Below are positions 37,822 to 46,448 of a stretch of 64,000 nt of DNA, piece after piece (within the stretch, counting starts at the first letter, position 1; each line of letters begins with the position of its first letter). The notes beneath the pieces are model-generated. The model searched no databases, had not been told where the DNA came from, and worked only from the letters and a program-made list of their open reading frames with translations. Source of the DNA: Mesorhizobium sp. NZP2298 (GTDB lineage: Bacteria; Pseudomonadota; Alphaproteobacteria; Rhizobiales; Rhizobiaceae). The position numbers were made by a program, and so were the translations under genes. The stretch spans positions 558,001 to 622,000 of the forward strand of contig NZ_CP033365.1 of the NCBI RefSeq assembly GCF_013170825.1, given 5' to 3'.

Positions 37822-38691
37822 TCAGAGCGTGGCGAGGCGCTGGGGTACTCCCGGCACCTTTACCCGGGCGGCGAAGAGTCCCCCCGCGAAGGGCGCTGCC
37901 CGCAGCTCGTCGTCAGTATGCATGACCCGCAATGTTGTGGCGTAGAGCGTCCGGCCATCTCTGCCGCCGAGCGTCACGCAGGTTGGTCCCTTGGTGGGAA
38001 GCCCAATGGTTTCGGCGACGGTTCCGTCCGGGGCAATGCGAACGAGGCAGCCTCCCCAGACCCGGGCGTTCCAGTAACCACCTTCGGCGTCGACAACCGC
38101 ACCGTCCGGCCGCCCGGCGGCGACCTCCGGACCCGCCAGCGGGGCCACCTCGGTCAGGTTTTCCCATGACAGGGATCCGATGTGAAACCGCCGGATCGTT
38201 CCCTCAGGCGTGTCGGCGAAGTACATCATATCTCCGCCCGGCGAGAAGGCGATGGCGTTGCTGATCGTGACGCCGGACAGCAGCTGGCTGATGGCGCCTT
38301 CGGGCGAGCAGCGGTAAAGCGCCGCCACGGGCTTGCGACCGCGCTCGTCGAAAGTCCCGAAGACGACCCCGCCGAAGGGATCGACGGCAGCGTCGTTGAC
38401 CCGTGTCTGCGGCAGGTCCTCCTCGATCAGGGCGACCGTTTCGAAGACCTGGAAAGCTGGGTCGCAAATCGCGATGCGGCTCGCCAGGCCCATGACGAAG
38501 CCCGGTCGACTGCGCGGCAGAATGAAACCCGCGCGTTCGGGCAGGGGAAACACGGTCACGGCGCCGTCAGCATCCAGACGGTAGATCCGGCTCTCGGCGA
38601 TGTCGGTCCAGTACAGCCGGCCATCCCGGGGGTCCCAGACGCAGCCTTCGCCGAGGGTGTTTCTGCAGTCGACAACGCAGGTCGCGGTCAC
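37822..38691 (-). CDS. SMP-30/gluconolactonase family lactonase
   Basis: A 289-residue six-bladed beta-propeller protein. Metal ligands are recognisable: Glu15 (LGEGCVWD), Asn in RVNDAAVDP, Asn in [11 protein letters not shown] and Asp in [13 protein letters not shown]. These enzymes hydrolyse sugar lactones to the acids. It overlaps the IolE-like gene upstream by 4 bp. In this operon it fits as the partner of the uronate-dehydrogenase-like enzyme at 42549, which would make an aldarolactone. Confidence 0.85.
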   Translation of the reverse strand: MTATCVVDCRNTLGEGCVWDPRDGRLYWTDIAESRIYRLDADGAVTVFPLPERAGFILPRSRPGFVMGLASRIAICDPAFQVFETVALIEEDLPQTRVNDAAVDPFGGVVFGTFDERGRKPVAALYRCSPEGAISQLLSGVTISNAIAFSPGGDMMYFADTPEGTIRRFHIGSLSWENLTEVAPLAGPEVAAGRPDGAVVDAEGGYWNARVWGGCLVRIAPDGTVAETIGLPTKGPTCVTLGGRDGRTLYATTLRVMHTDDELRAAPFAGGLFAARVKVPGVPQRLATL

Positions 38692-39608
38692 GCCCCTGCC
38701 CCTACCGGCGCAGCCATCCCGATCGAGGCGAGATAGGTGAAGCTTTCCCGCGCGTTGTCGAGCGGCGAGGCATCGCCCGTCGGGTCCACGTCCTGCTCGA
38801 CCACAGCCACGCCGCTGTACCCTATGTCCGTGAGCGCGTCGCGGACTGCGACGAAATCAACGACGCCCTTGCCCAGCGGGCAGAAAATGCCCCTGGCGAT
38901 CGCGTCGAAGAAGCCGATGCCTTCGGCGACACAGGCTGCGTGCACCCCTTTGTCGATGTTCTTCAGGTGCATGTGGCCTACCCGGCCCTCATAGCGCCTG
39001 ATCAGGCTGATCGGGTCGATGCCCGCGTAGGCCGAGTGGCCTGTGTCGACACAGAGCCCGACCAGATCATCAGGCAGGTCGGCCATGGCGCGGTCCAGCT
39101 CGTCCCCGTATTCGATGTAGCAGCCGGCATGCGCGTGCAGGTAGGATGTAACGCCGTAATCGTCGCGCGCGATCTTCGCCAGTTCGACGATGCGGCTCAT
39201 CATCGCCTTCCAGTCCCCGGCGCCAAGGCGCGGCGCCTGCTCCGGACGACCGGCGAACATGCCACGCCCGTCGGACACGCAGTCGATGATGACGAGCCGC
39301 GGCGCCGCCAGTTCCCTGAGTATGGTGCAGGTGCGCCGGGTTTTGTCGACTACATTGGCGAAGGCGCCTGGATCCGTCAGCGGGTCGAAGAGCCCGCCCG
39401 CGGACAGGGTCAGGTTTCGGCTCGCCAGTTCGTCGGCGAGGCGCGCGCTATCGGTCGGGAAGAAGCCCACTGGCCCGAGGTCGATCGCCGCGAAGCCCGC
39501 GGCTGCCGCCTCGTCGAGAACCCGCATCCAGGCAGGGTTCTCCGGCCGGTCGGCGAAATCGACGCCCCAGGAGCAGGGGGCATTTGCCAGTCGATAAGAA
39601 GCCGTCAT
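38688..39608 (-). CDS. IolE/MocC-like inosose dehydratase or sugar epimerase (TIM barrel)
   Basis: A 306-residue AP-endonuclease-2-type TIM barrel with the IolE-like APCSWGV start, the metal-site His in LHAHAGC and HLKN, CVDTGHSA and the terminal Glu in VVEQDVDP. IolE dehydrates scyllo-inosose to the cyclic 1,2-diketone; MocC of rhizopine catabolism belongs to the same group. It overlaps both neighbours by 4 bp, so it is tightly coupled to the lactonase and the MocA-type gene. The iolD homologue in the same operon supports the dehydratase reading. Confidence 0.83.
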   Translation of the reverse strand: MTASYRLANAPCSWGVDFADRPENPAWMRVLDEAAAAGFAAIDLGPVGFFPTDSARLADELASRNLTLSAGGLFDPLTDPGAFANVVDKTRRTCTILRELAAPRLVIIDCVSDGRGMFAGRPEQAPRLGAGDWKAMMSRIVELAKIARDDYGVTSYLHAHAGCYIEYGDELDRAMADLPDDLVGLCVDTGHSAYAGIDPISLIRRYEGRVGHMHLKNIDKGVHAACVAEGIGFFDAIARGIFCPLGKGVVDFVAVRDALTDIGYSGVAVVEQDVDPTGDASPLDNARESFTYLASIGMAAPVGAGA

Positions 39609-40741
39609 CGGGCAATCTCCTCAGTCTTGACCCAACGGTGTTCCTCTGCGGACACCAGAACCGCCTCGACAACGCGGTCCACCACGTAGCCAAACTCGAA
39701 GTCCGCGACCCAGGGTTTGCCCGAGGCGACGGCCTCGATCAGCCGGCGTGCCTCGATGATCTTCAGGTCGTTGTAGCCAAGCGGATTGCCCTGAAGCCCG
39801 AAGAAGGCCGCATAGTCCGGGTGCTGTGGCGCAGCGAGAATGCGTTTGTAGCCACGCTCGGCCGGTTTGTCGGATACCCGGTAGAGATTGAGCTCGTTCA
39901 TCCGCTCCTGATCGAACAGCAGGGCGCCTTTGGTGCCCTGTATTTCGTAAGACAGATAGAGCTTGCGTCCGGTGCCGATGCGGCTCGCCTCGAGGTATCC
40001 CGATGCCCCGTTTCTGAAACGGCACAGGAAATGGGCAAGGTCGTCATTCTCGACGGTCCGCTCGTTTCCCTTCGCGTCCCTGCGCCTGGCATGCAGGATC
40101 TGCCGCGTGCCGCAGACTTCGGTGACCTCGCCGACCAGATAGTGCGCGAGGCTGAGCACGTGGCTCGCCATGTCGCCGAGCGCGCCTGCCCTGCCAGCGG
40201 CCTGCGCATCGGTTCGCCAGGTGAACGGGAAACTCTCCTCAACCATGTAGTCGTTGTCGAAGGTTCCGCGGAAGTGGAAGATCTCGCCGAGTTCACCGGT
40301 CTCGATGAGCTGCCGGGCATATGCCTGGATCGGACTGCACAGGTAGTTGAAGCCCACCAGTGTCACGACACCGGCATCTCGCGCGGCCTCGTGCATTGCC
40401 CGCGCTTCGCGCGCCGTGTTGGCCATCGGCTTTTCGCAGTAGACATGCTTGCCGGCGGCTATCGCTGCGAGCGCAATCTCGGGGTGGACGTCATTGGGCG
40501 TCGTGATGTCGACCACGTCGATGTCGGGATCGTTGATGATGTCGCGCCAGTTGGTAGTGAAGGACCCGACGCCGAAGCGCTGCGCGAAATCCTTCGCCGC
40601 CTCTTCGCTTACGTCGGCCACCGCCACGATCTTCAGCGTCGCGGGCCCGGTGCCGAAAATCCGGGGCACACCTTCGAAGGCGGCCGCATGGGCCCGTCCC
40701 ATCCAGCCTGCGCCGATAAGGCCTACTTTGATTACAGTCAC
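39605..40741 (-). CDS. Gfo/Idh/MocA family dehydrogenase
   Basis: A 378-residue protein with Rossmann motif GLIGAGWMGRAH and catalytic Lys in YCEKPMA, then the alpha/beta C-domain with GDMASHVLSLAHYL. GTG at 40741 is chosen: CTGGAGAAG lies upstream, whereas ATG 40768 has no ribosome site and lies inside the hairpin 40766-40786. It overlaps the IolE-like gene by 4 bp. It is longer than the iolG-like proteins here and probably acts on a different ring position or sugar. Confidence 0.82.
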   Translation of the reverse strand: MTVIKVGLIGAGWMGRAHAAAFEGVPRIFGTGPATLKIVAVADVSEEAAKDFAQRFGVGSFTTNWRDIINDPDIDVVDITTPNDVHPEIALAAIAAGKHVYCEKPMANTAREARAMHEAARDAGVVTLVGFNYLCSPIQAYARQLIETGELGEIFHFRGTFDNDYMVEESFPFTWRTDAQAAGRAGALGDMASHVLSLAHYLVGEVTEVCGTRQILHARRRDAKGNERTVENDDLAHFLCRFRNGASGYLEASRIGTGRKLYLSYEIQGTKGALLFDQERMNELNLYRVSDKPAERGYKRILAAPQHPDYAAFFGLQGNPLGYNDLKIIEARRLIEAVASGKPWVADFEFGYVVDRVVEAVLVSAEEHRWVKTEEIAR

Positions 40742-40765
40742 TTTGGCTTCTCCAGGAGGGAGCCA

Positions 40766-40786
40766 CATGGTGCGATGCGCACCATG
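40766..40786 (-). other. Perfect hairpin between the aldolase and MocA-type genes
   Basis: CATGGTGCG (40766-40774) and CGCACCATG (40778-40786) are perfect 9-bp arms around ATG. It lies in the only sizeable gap in this part of the operon. The core GGTGCGATGCGCACC resembles the IclR-type palindrome (TGTGCGAT...), so it could be either an mRNA hairpin or an internal regulator site. Confidence 0.5.
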
Positions 40787-40799
40787 GGTTTTCCCGTTG

Positions 40800-41570
40800 T
40801 TAATTGCGGACAGTTTCCCGTGCCGCGCGTGCTTCCGCGGCCAGCGACGACTTCAGAAGGTTTGCTTCACTGTTGGGAACGACGAAATCGAACCCCTCAC
40901 CGCTGCGCCGAGCAGCAACCGCGCTGGACGGGCAGAAGATTCCTGCATGCTTGCCGTGTGCCTTGGCCGAGGAGAGGCAAAGCAGGATAGCTGCCCTTAC
41001 CGCCTCGTCCGTCGGGTCCCCCAAGGTGCCCTTGCCCATCGCGAGCCCAAGGTCGTTGGGACCCACGAAAATCCCGTCCAGACCTTCTACCGCGCAGATC
41101 TCGTCGAGGGCCTCCAGCCCCTTTAGGGTCTCAATCATGCCAAGCCGCACGATCGAGGCGTCGGCATAAGTAGGGTAGGACGCGCCGCCGTAGAGCAGAC
41201 CGCGTGCAGGGCCGAAGCTTCGGTTCCCAAGCGGCGGATAACGCGTTGCCGCCACGAAGGTCCGGGCATCACGGGCACTGTCGATCATCGGGCAGATGAT
41301 GCCGAACGCACCGGCGTCGAGCGCCTTCATGATCAAGGCGGGCTCGCAGGAGGGGACACGCACGATCGGGGTGGCCGGGGTCGCTGAAATCGCCTGTAGC
41401 ATAGAGATCATGGTCTCTACCCCCGTCATCCCGTGCTGGAGATCCACCAGGACGCAGTCATAGCCAGCCCATCCGGCGATCTCCGCCGTGTAGCTGTTGC
41501 CGATCGATAGCCACGCGCAGACTGCCGCGCCGCCGCTGGCCCATGCGTCGCGGATGTTGTTACTGCGCAT
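40800..41570 (-). CDS. HpcH/HpaI-type class II aldolase
   Basis: A 256-residue TIM-barrel aldolase. Family residues are clear: DLQHG near residue 47, the Arg in VRVPS, the metal-binding Glu in GMIETLKG and Asp in VGPNDLGL. Such enzymes cleave 2-keto-4-hydroxy acids to pyruvate, or hydroxypyruvate for some members, and an aldehyde, without phosphorylated substrates. It overlaps the 2-hydroxyacid dehydrogenase gene by 11 bp. It replaces the IolJ aldolase expected in a classical inositol operon. Confidence 0.87.
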   Translation of the reverse strand: MRSNNIRDAWASGGAAVCAWLSIGNSYTAEIAGWAGYDCVLVDLQHGMTGVETMISMLQAISATPATPIVRVPSCEPALIMKALDAGAFGIICPMIDSARDARTFVAATRYPPLGNRSFGPARGLLYGGASYPTYADASIVRLGMIETLKGLEALDEICAVEGLDGIFVGPNDLGLAMGKGTLGDPTDEAVRAAILLCLSSAKAHGKHAGIFCPSSAVAARRSGEGFDFVVPNSEANLLKSSLAAEARAARETVRN

Positions 41571-42537
41571 CGGTCGCGACCTTCAGGACGGAGGGGTTGA
41601 CGACGAGGGTCGGATCGAGAACACCGTCAATGCCTGCCAGCGCATTACGGGCGGTCATAATTCCCATCGCCAGGAGAGATTCTTCCGTGAGGGCCGCGGA
41701 ATGCGGGCTGAGGACGACCCGCCGGTCAGCGACCAGCGGGTGAGTAGCAGGGAGGGGCTCGACCTCAAACGTGTCCAGTCCTGCCGAACGGACATGGCCA
41801 GTTTCCAGCGCCTCGACCAGGGCCGCCTCGTCGATGATGCCGCCACGCGCGGCATTGATGACGATCGCGCCGGGTCTCAGCGCCTTCAGGGCCGCGGCGC
41901 TGATTAGGTGGCGGGTGGCTTTCGACAGGGGGACATGAAGGGTCAGAATATCTGCGGTGGCGAGGCCATCCTCAAGCCGCTCGACAAAGCGCGCGCCGGC
42001 GGGATCGGCTCGCGAGGCGAACGGGTCATGCACCAGGATATGCATCCCGAAGGCAGTCGCTCGCCTGGCGACTTCGCGACCGATCCGGCCGAAGCCAACG
42101 ATGAGCAGCGTGCGGCCCCGGAGCTCGACACCGATAAGCCGCGACCGGGCGCCGAAGTCTCCGGCCCGGATGGCCGCGTCCAGCCGGATGCCGCCCCGCG
42201 CGGCGGCCAGCATCAGGAACATCGTCTGTTCGGCGACAGAGATTGCGTTGACGTCGCCCACGACCGTAACCGGCACGCCCCGTCCGGTGCAGTAGTCTAC
42301 CGGGATGTTGTCGTAACCGACACCGTGGCGCGACACGATCCGAAGGTTCGGGGCCGCGGCGAGAACCTCTATGGGCAACGGCGCGTCTCGGACGGTTATA
42401 GCTACCGCCTCCGCAACGCGGGCGACCAGGTTCTCCTTCGAGAAATCTGTCACGACCTCGTAGGAGACGTCGCTACGCTCCTCGAAGAGCGCGAGTGCTT
42501 CGGCGCGCAGCGGCTGGATGACAAGGATTTTCATCAT
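41560..42537 (-). CDS. D-isomer-specific 2-hydroxyacid dehydrogenase
   Basis: A 325-residue member of the glyoxylate/hydroxypyruvate reductase group. The NAD-binding GFGRIGRE is followed by the catalytic triad: Arg in NAARGGII, Glu in FEVEPL and His in LSPHSAAL. ATG at 42537 is followed at once by another ATG at 42534; a GTG at 42552 overlaps the upstream gene. Reduction of hydroxypyruvate or another 2-keto acid to the D-hydroxy acid is likely. Next to the HpcH-type aldolase, it could process that enzyme's product. Confidence 0.86.
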   Translation of the reverse strand: MMKILVIQPLRAEALALFEERSDVSYEVVTDFSKENLVARVAEAVAITVRDAPLPIEVLAAAPNLRIVSRHGVGYDNIPVDYCTGRGVPVTVVGDVNAISVAEQTMFLMLAAARGGIRLDAAIRAGDFGARSRLIGVELRGRTLLIVGFGRIGREVARRATAFGMHILVHDPFASRADPAGARFVERLEDGLATADILTLHVPLSKATRHLISAAALKALRPGAIVINAARGGIIDEAALVEALETGHVRSAGLDTFEVEPLPATHPLVADRRVVLSPHSAALTEESLLAMGIMTARNALAGIDGVLDPTLVVNPSVLKVATDAQ

Positions 42538-42548
42538 GGCTTTCGATC

Positions 42549-43388
42549 TCACCAGCGGCTGCCGAATACCGGCGTCGCGGCGCCGGACGGAAAGAAGCTT
42601 TCGCGGAAGCGCGCGGCCGCGTCACTGAACCGGACCGGCAGCGTCATGGTCGGCTGATGCCTCTGCACGGGCGCGTAAGCGATGGCGTCCCGCCCCTCGG
42701 CCAGACTCCACCGCATGCCGTCGTTTGCCGAGACCACGTTGATTGCATGGAAGCCGGAAAACTCTGCGGTCGCGGATTTCGCAACGGCCTGGGCCCAGTC
42801 TTCGTTGCCGAGCCACATCTGCTGGCCCCAAAGGCCGAATGCCATGTGAGGTCCAGGTATGTTCTCGCCCGGCTGGCAGTAGCCTATCCGCAGCGAGAGG
42901 AACGCCATCCCGGTATCGTCGCTGACCAGTCGTCCGTACCGCTCGACAAAGAGCTTCGACGCCCCGTAAGGGTTGACCGGCCACGGTGGCAGGGCCTGCG
43001 TCAGCGTCTCGCCTCCGAAGCGATACCCTCCGAGAACCCAGTTGGAACTGGCGAACACGAAGCGCTTTACGCCGCCGTGCCGGGCCGCCCGGATGACATT
43101 GAGCGCGAGGTCAATGTTGAGGCGTGAGACCGTATCCCAGCCGCCGGCCGCGCGGGGATCCGCGGCGAGATGGAGCACGGTGTCGATACCTTCGAAATGC
43201 CTCGCCCAACCGTCGTCATAGGTTTCCAGGTCGGCGGTCACGACCGCCGGGTCGCTGGCGCCGTTGCGACCGATGCGGGTCAATTCCAGGCCATTGACCG
43301 CCTGAAGCGCCGCCGCTGCCTTTTGGCCGAGGTTGCCGGTGGCGCCCGTCAGGAGGACGCGCCAGCGCGGGAGGAGAGCGTCCATCAC
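42549..43388 (-). CDS. Uronate dehydrogenase-like NAD-dependent epimerase/dehydratase family protein
   Basis: A 279-residue extended SDR with TGATGNLG, Asp-rich ADLETYDD, the SSN segment (FASSNWVLGGY) and catalytic YGASK. The SSN plus YxxxK pattern and overall length fit uronate dehydrogenases, which oxidise uronic acids to aldarolactones. It overlaps iolD by 4 bp. The IolD product, 5-deoxyglucuronate, is itself a uronate-like aldehyde acid, so it is a reasonable candidate substrate. Confidence 0.78.
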   Translation of the reverse strand: MMDALLPRWRVLLTGATGNLGQKAAAALQAVNGLELTRIGRNGASDPAVVTADLETYDDGWARHFEGIDTVLHLAADPRAAGGWDTVSRLNIDLALNVIRAARHGGVKRFVFASSNWVLGGYRFGGETLTQALPPWPVNPYGASKLFVERYGRLVSDDTGMAFLSLRIGYCQPGENIPGPHMAFGLWGQQMWLGNEDWAQAVAKSATAEFSGFHAINVVSANDGMRWSLAEGRDAIAYAPVQRHQPTMTLPVRFSDAAARFRESFFPSGAATPVFGSRW

Positions 43389-45232
43389 ACGCCCATGCGC
43401 TGAAACCTGCGCTGATCCTCCTGCGCGTCCCGCGCAGTTGCGATCGTTGCACGTTCAGTTACTTCGGGCATACCCACGTCCCACCACGAACCACCGTCCA
43501 TCCACTCGTAGGGATGAGTGCGCATGGCGATGACGTAGGTCCGGTCGCTGGCACGCGCACGGCCTATCGCGGCCTCGAGCTCCTCGATTGTAGCAACCGT
43601 TTCGGACCCGGCACCCATCGAGCGGGCATGCATCGCGAAGTCGATGCGGGGAACCTCTCCGCTGCGCTTCGAGGAGGCGAACAGGTTGTTGAACTCGGCG
43701 CCTCCCTTGCCAACCTGCAGCCGGTTGATGACCGCGAACCCTCCATTGTCGCAGACGATGCAGATGATCTTGTTCCCGGTGAGCACGGAGGAATAGATGT
43801 CCGAGTTCAGCATCATGTAGGAGCCATCGCCCAGCAGGGCGAAGATTTCCCGGCCCGGGTTGGCAATCTTCTGGCCGTACGCGCCGGCAATTTCGTAACC
43901 CATGCAGGAGAAACCGTATTCTGACTCGAAGCTCCCGATCCCGATCGACTTCCAGGTGCAGTAGAGCTCGCCGGGCAGGCCGCCTCCTGCGGTAACTATG
44001 ACATCGTCGACCCTGGCGTTCCGCTGCAGCGCGCCGATAACCTGCGGGTAGCTCGGCACCTCCTGGTCTGTCGGCCTCGTCCGTTTCTCGATGACCTCGT
44101 CCCAGACAGCTTTCTCCCGGATCGCCTCGTCGGCCCAGCTGGCCGGGGCGGACCAGTCGCCCAGCCGCGCCGCGATGGCAGCGAGCGAGAGCTTCGCGTC
44201 GCCGATCACCGGCTGTGCCATGTGCTTGTTGGCGTCGAAGCGGTTGGCGTTGAGCGCGAGGAATCTCACATCCGGATCGCGAAAAACGCTCCATGAGCCA
44301 GTGATCATGTCGGCCATCCGCGTGCCGATCGAAATTACCAGGTCGGCCTTGCCAGCGATGGCGTTGGCCGCGGAGCCGCCCATGACCCCAATCGAAGCGA
44401 GGTTGAGCCGGTGTTCGTGCAACAGCGCCGAACGTCCCATAATGGTTTCGGCGACCGGGATCCCGAAGCGGTCGCTGAACTCAGCCAGCTCGCCCGTGGC
44501 ACCCGAGTAGTGGACGCCCCCGCCGGCGATTATGAGCGGCCGCTTCGCCGAGCGGATCATGCGGATCGCCATCGCGATCTGATCTTCGTCGGCGGGATAT
44601 CGGGGTATCCGGTGAACACGCTCGACGAAGAAGGCTTCCGGGTAGTCGAATGCTTCACCTTGTACGTCCTGCGCCAGCGAGATGGTCGCGGGACCACAAG
44701 CCGCCGGATCGAGCATCAGCGCCACGGCCTGCGGCAGCGAGGTGAGGATCTGCTCCGGCCGGGTGATGCGATCGAAAAACGATGACACGGCTCGAAAGGC
44801 ATCGTTCGCTGTCAGCGACATGTCGTGGAAATGCTCGACCTGCTGCAGGACAGGGTCGGGAAGGCGAGAAGCGAAGTTGTCGCCGCACAGGAAGAGCACG
44901 GGAAGGCGGTCGGACATCGCCACGCCGGCGGCCGTGACCATGTTCGACGAGCCCGGGCCGACCGAGGCCGAGCAGACGTGGATCTGTTTGCGGCGCCGGG
45001 CGCGGGCATAGGCGACCGCGGCAAGCGCCATCGACTGTTCGTTCTGCCCGCGATAGGTCGGAAGCTGGTCCTGGACCTCTTCCAGAGCCGAACCCAGGCA
45101 GGTGACGTTGCCGTGACCGAAGATCGCGTGCACGCCTGAGAAAAGCGGCAGAACCGCACCTTCGTCCTCAATCTTCTGCGCGATCAGAAACCGCACGATG
45201 GCCTGCGCAAGCGTCAGCCGAACCACACTCAT
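43385..45232 (-). CDS. iolD: IolD-type ThDP-dependent cyclic diketone hydrolase
   Basis: A 615-residue acetolactate-synthase-fold protein closely following IolD. It has SGVHAIFGHGNVTCLG, the catalytic Glu region in QNEQSMALAA, SASVGPGSSNMVTAAG, DPVLQQVEHFHD and QDVQGEAFDYPE, and the ThDP motif LLGDGSYMMLNSD with DNGGFAVIN. IolD opens 3D-trihydroxycyclohexane-1,2-dione to 5-deoxyglucuronate. ATG 45232 is preferred over 45235 because GGAGG sits at better spacing. It is the first gene of a ten-gene operon and faces the IclR gene across a shared promoter. Confidence 0.87.
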   Translation of the reverse strand: MSVVRLTLAQAIVRFLIAQKIEDEGAVLPLFSGVHAIFGHGNVTCLGSALEEVQDQLPTYRGQNEQSMALAAVAYARARRRKQIHVCSASVGPGSSNMVTAAGVAMSDRLPVLFLCGDNFASRLPDPVLQQVEHFHDMSLTANDAFRAVSSFFDRITRPEQILTSLPQAVALMLDPAACGPATISLAQDVQGEAFDYPEAFFVERVHRIPRYPADEDQIAMAIRMIRSAKRPLIIAGGGVHYSGATGELAEFSDRFGIPVAETIMGRSALLHEHRLNLASIGVMGGSAANAIAGKADLVISIGTRMADMITGSWSVFRDPDVRFLALNANRFDANKHMAQPVIGDAKLSLAAIAARLGDWSAPASWADEAIREKAVWDEVIEKRTRPTDQEVPSYPQVIGALQRNARVDDVIVTAGGGLPGELYCTWKSIGIGSFESEYGFSCMGYEIAGAYGQKIANPGREIFALLGDGSYMMLNSDIYSSVLTGNKIICIVCDNGGFAVINRLQVGKGGAEFNNLFASSKRSGEVPRIDFAMHARSMGAGSETVATIEELEAAIGRARASDRTYVIAMRTHPYEWMDGGSWWDVGMPEVTERATIATARDAQEDQRRFQRMGV

Positions 45233-45359
45233 CATTTCCTCCGCGGATCCTCCTGGACAACCGCTCGCGACGGCGGCGTTGCGTTCGTAAATCGATCGCG
45301 TGCGCATGTCGCTCGTGTTTGCCGTCTGGCGAGATCCATTTCCCATATTCCCCTAGCGC

Positions 45360-45395
45360 TGTCAACATGTCGCGCAGATGCGCGATAAACGCACA
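45360..45395. promoter_or_regulatory. Divergent iolD/IclR promoter region with IclR-type palindrome
   Basis: A minus-strand TTGACA (45360-45365) lies 13 bp from TGCGCGATAAACGCACA (45379-45395). The whole block from CTGTCAACAT to GCGATAANCGCACA aligns with 34023-34059, keeping the same spacing. The palindrome here has two mismatched pairs. A good -10 for iolD is not obvious, which would suit an activated promoter. The IclR protein encoded at 45433 is the natural binder. Confidence 0.65.
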
Positions 45396-45432
45396 TTGAC
45401 GAGTCGGGCCTTTTGTGAGATTTATCGCCCTC

Positions 45433-46230
45433 ATGGATGCCGAAATTCAGAAGCGCGACTTTGCCCAGACCCTTGCGCGGGGGCTTGCCTGCCTCGAACG
45501 CCTTGCCGAGGCCGACACCCCGTTGACGTGCACCCAGGTTGCGCATGCAATGGACGTCAGCCGCGCCGCGGCCCGGAGAATACTGCTTACCCTTGAGAGT
45601 CTCGGCTACGTCAGGGAGGAGCGCGGGGTTTATGGAGGTACGCCGAAGGTGCTCTCTCTCGGACGCGGCGTCCTGGGACGAACGAGCGTCTGGAATGCCG
45701 CAGCGTCCATTGTGGTGACGCTGGCGGACCAGGTCAATGAGCCGTGCTCGATCTCGGTTCTCGAAGGACTGGACATCATGTTTGTCAGCCGGGACTCGAC
45801 CCGACGTATCTACACGTCGCGCCTTGGTGTCGGCGACCGGTTGCCCGCCTATTGTTCTGCCAGCGGCAAGATGCTCCTTGCGTCCCTTCCTGTCGCGGAG
45901 CTCGACAGGCGCCTTGACGGGATCGTGCTGGCAAAGCAGGGCCCGGCGTCAGTGACGGATATCGGTGACCTGAAGACCAGGCTGGACGAAACCCGGCAGG
46001 CGGACTTTGCAAGGGCGATCGACGAAATGGAGAACGGCACGATCTCGATCGCCGTACCTCTGCGCGAAAGGAGCGGTCGCGTCGTCGCCGCCATGAGCGT
46101 CGCATCACACAGAGACAGACAGTCACCCGAGGATCTGACGAACAATGTTCTTCCCCGGCTTCGTGAAGCTGCTCGGGACGTCGAAGGTATCTTTCGCGAC
46201 TTCCAAGAAAGAGGATGGGCAACCCTATGA
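45433..46230 (+). CDS. IclR family transcriptional regulator
   Basis: A 265-residue regulator with an N-terminal winged HTH (about 15-75: LTCTQVAHAMDVSRAAARRIL, then wing with GYVREERGVY) and a C-terminal IclR effector domain with SASGKMLLAS. The pattern resembles the PcaR/PobR branch, which often activates. ATG 45433 is used; GTG 45415 would add six residues. It faces iolD and probably controls both the iolD operon and the transporter at 30931-33876. Confidence 0.86.
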   Translation: MDAEIQKRDFAQTLARGLACLERLAEADTPLTCTQVAHAMDVSRAAARRILLTLESLGYVREERGVYGGTPKVLSLGRGVLGRTSVWNAAASIVVTLADQVNEPCSISVLEGLDIMFVSRDSTRRIYTSRLGVGDRLPAYCSASGKMLLASLPVAELDRRLDGIVLAKQGPASVTDIGDLKTRLDETRQADFARAIDEMENGTISIAVPLRERSGRVVAAMSVASHRDRQSPEDLTNNVLPRLREAARDVEGIFRDFQERGWATL

Positions 46231-46448
46231 ACCTCATTTCTTATCGAAGCTTCCTAACCCTGCCTTGATCTTCCTCGGGCCTTCGTCTCGCTAATCACAC
46301 CGACCGAAATGCTATCGGCTCTTGGCTGCTCAATGCGAACTTCTCGAATGCCCAAGGCCGGAGGTCGGTTCGAAGCCAAAATATCAACGCCGGGAACGGT
46401 TCCGCGGTTGTGCGTGATATGAGCCGCCCTCGCCTACGCCTGGAAAGG

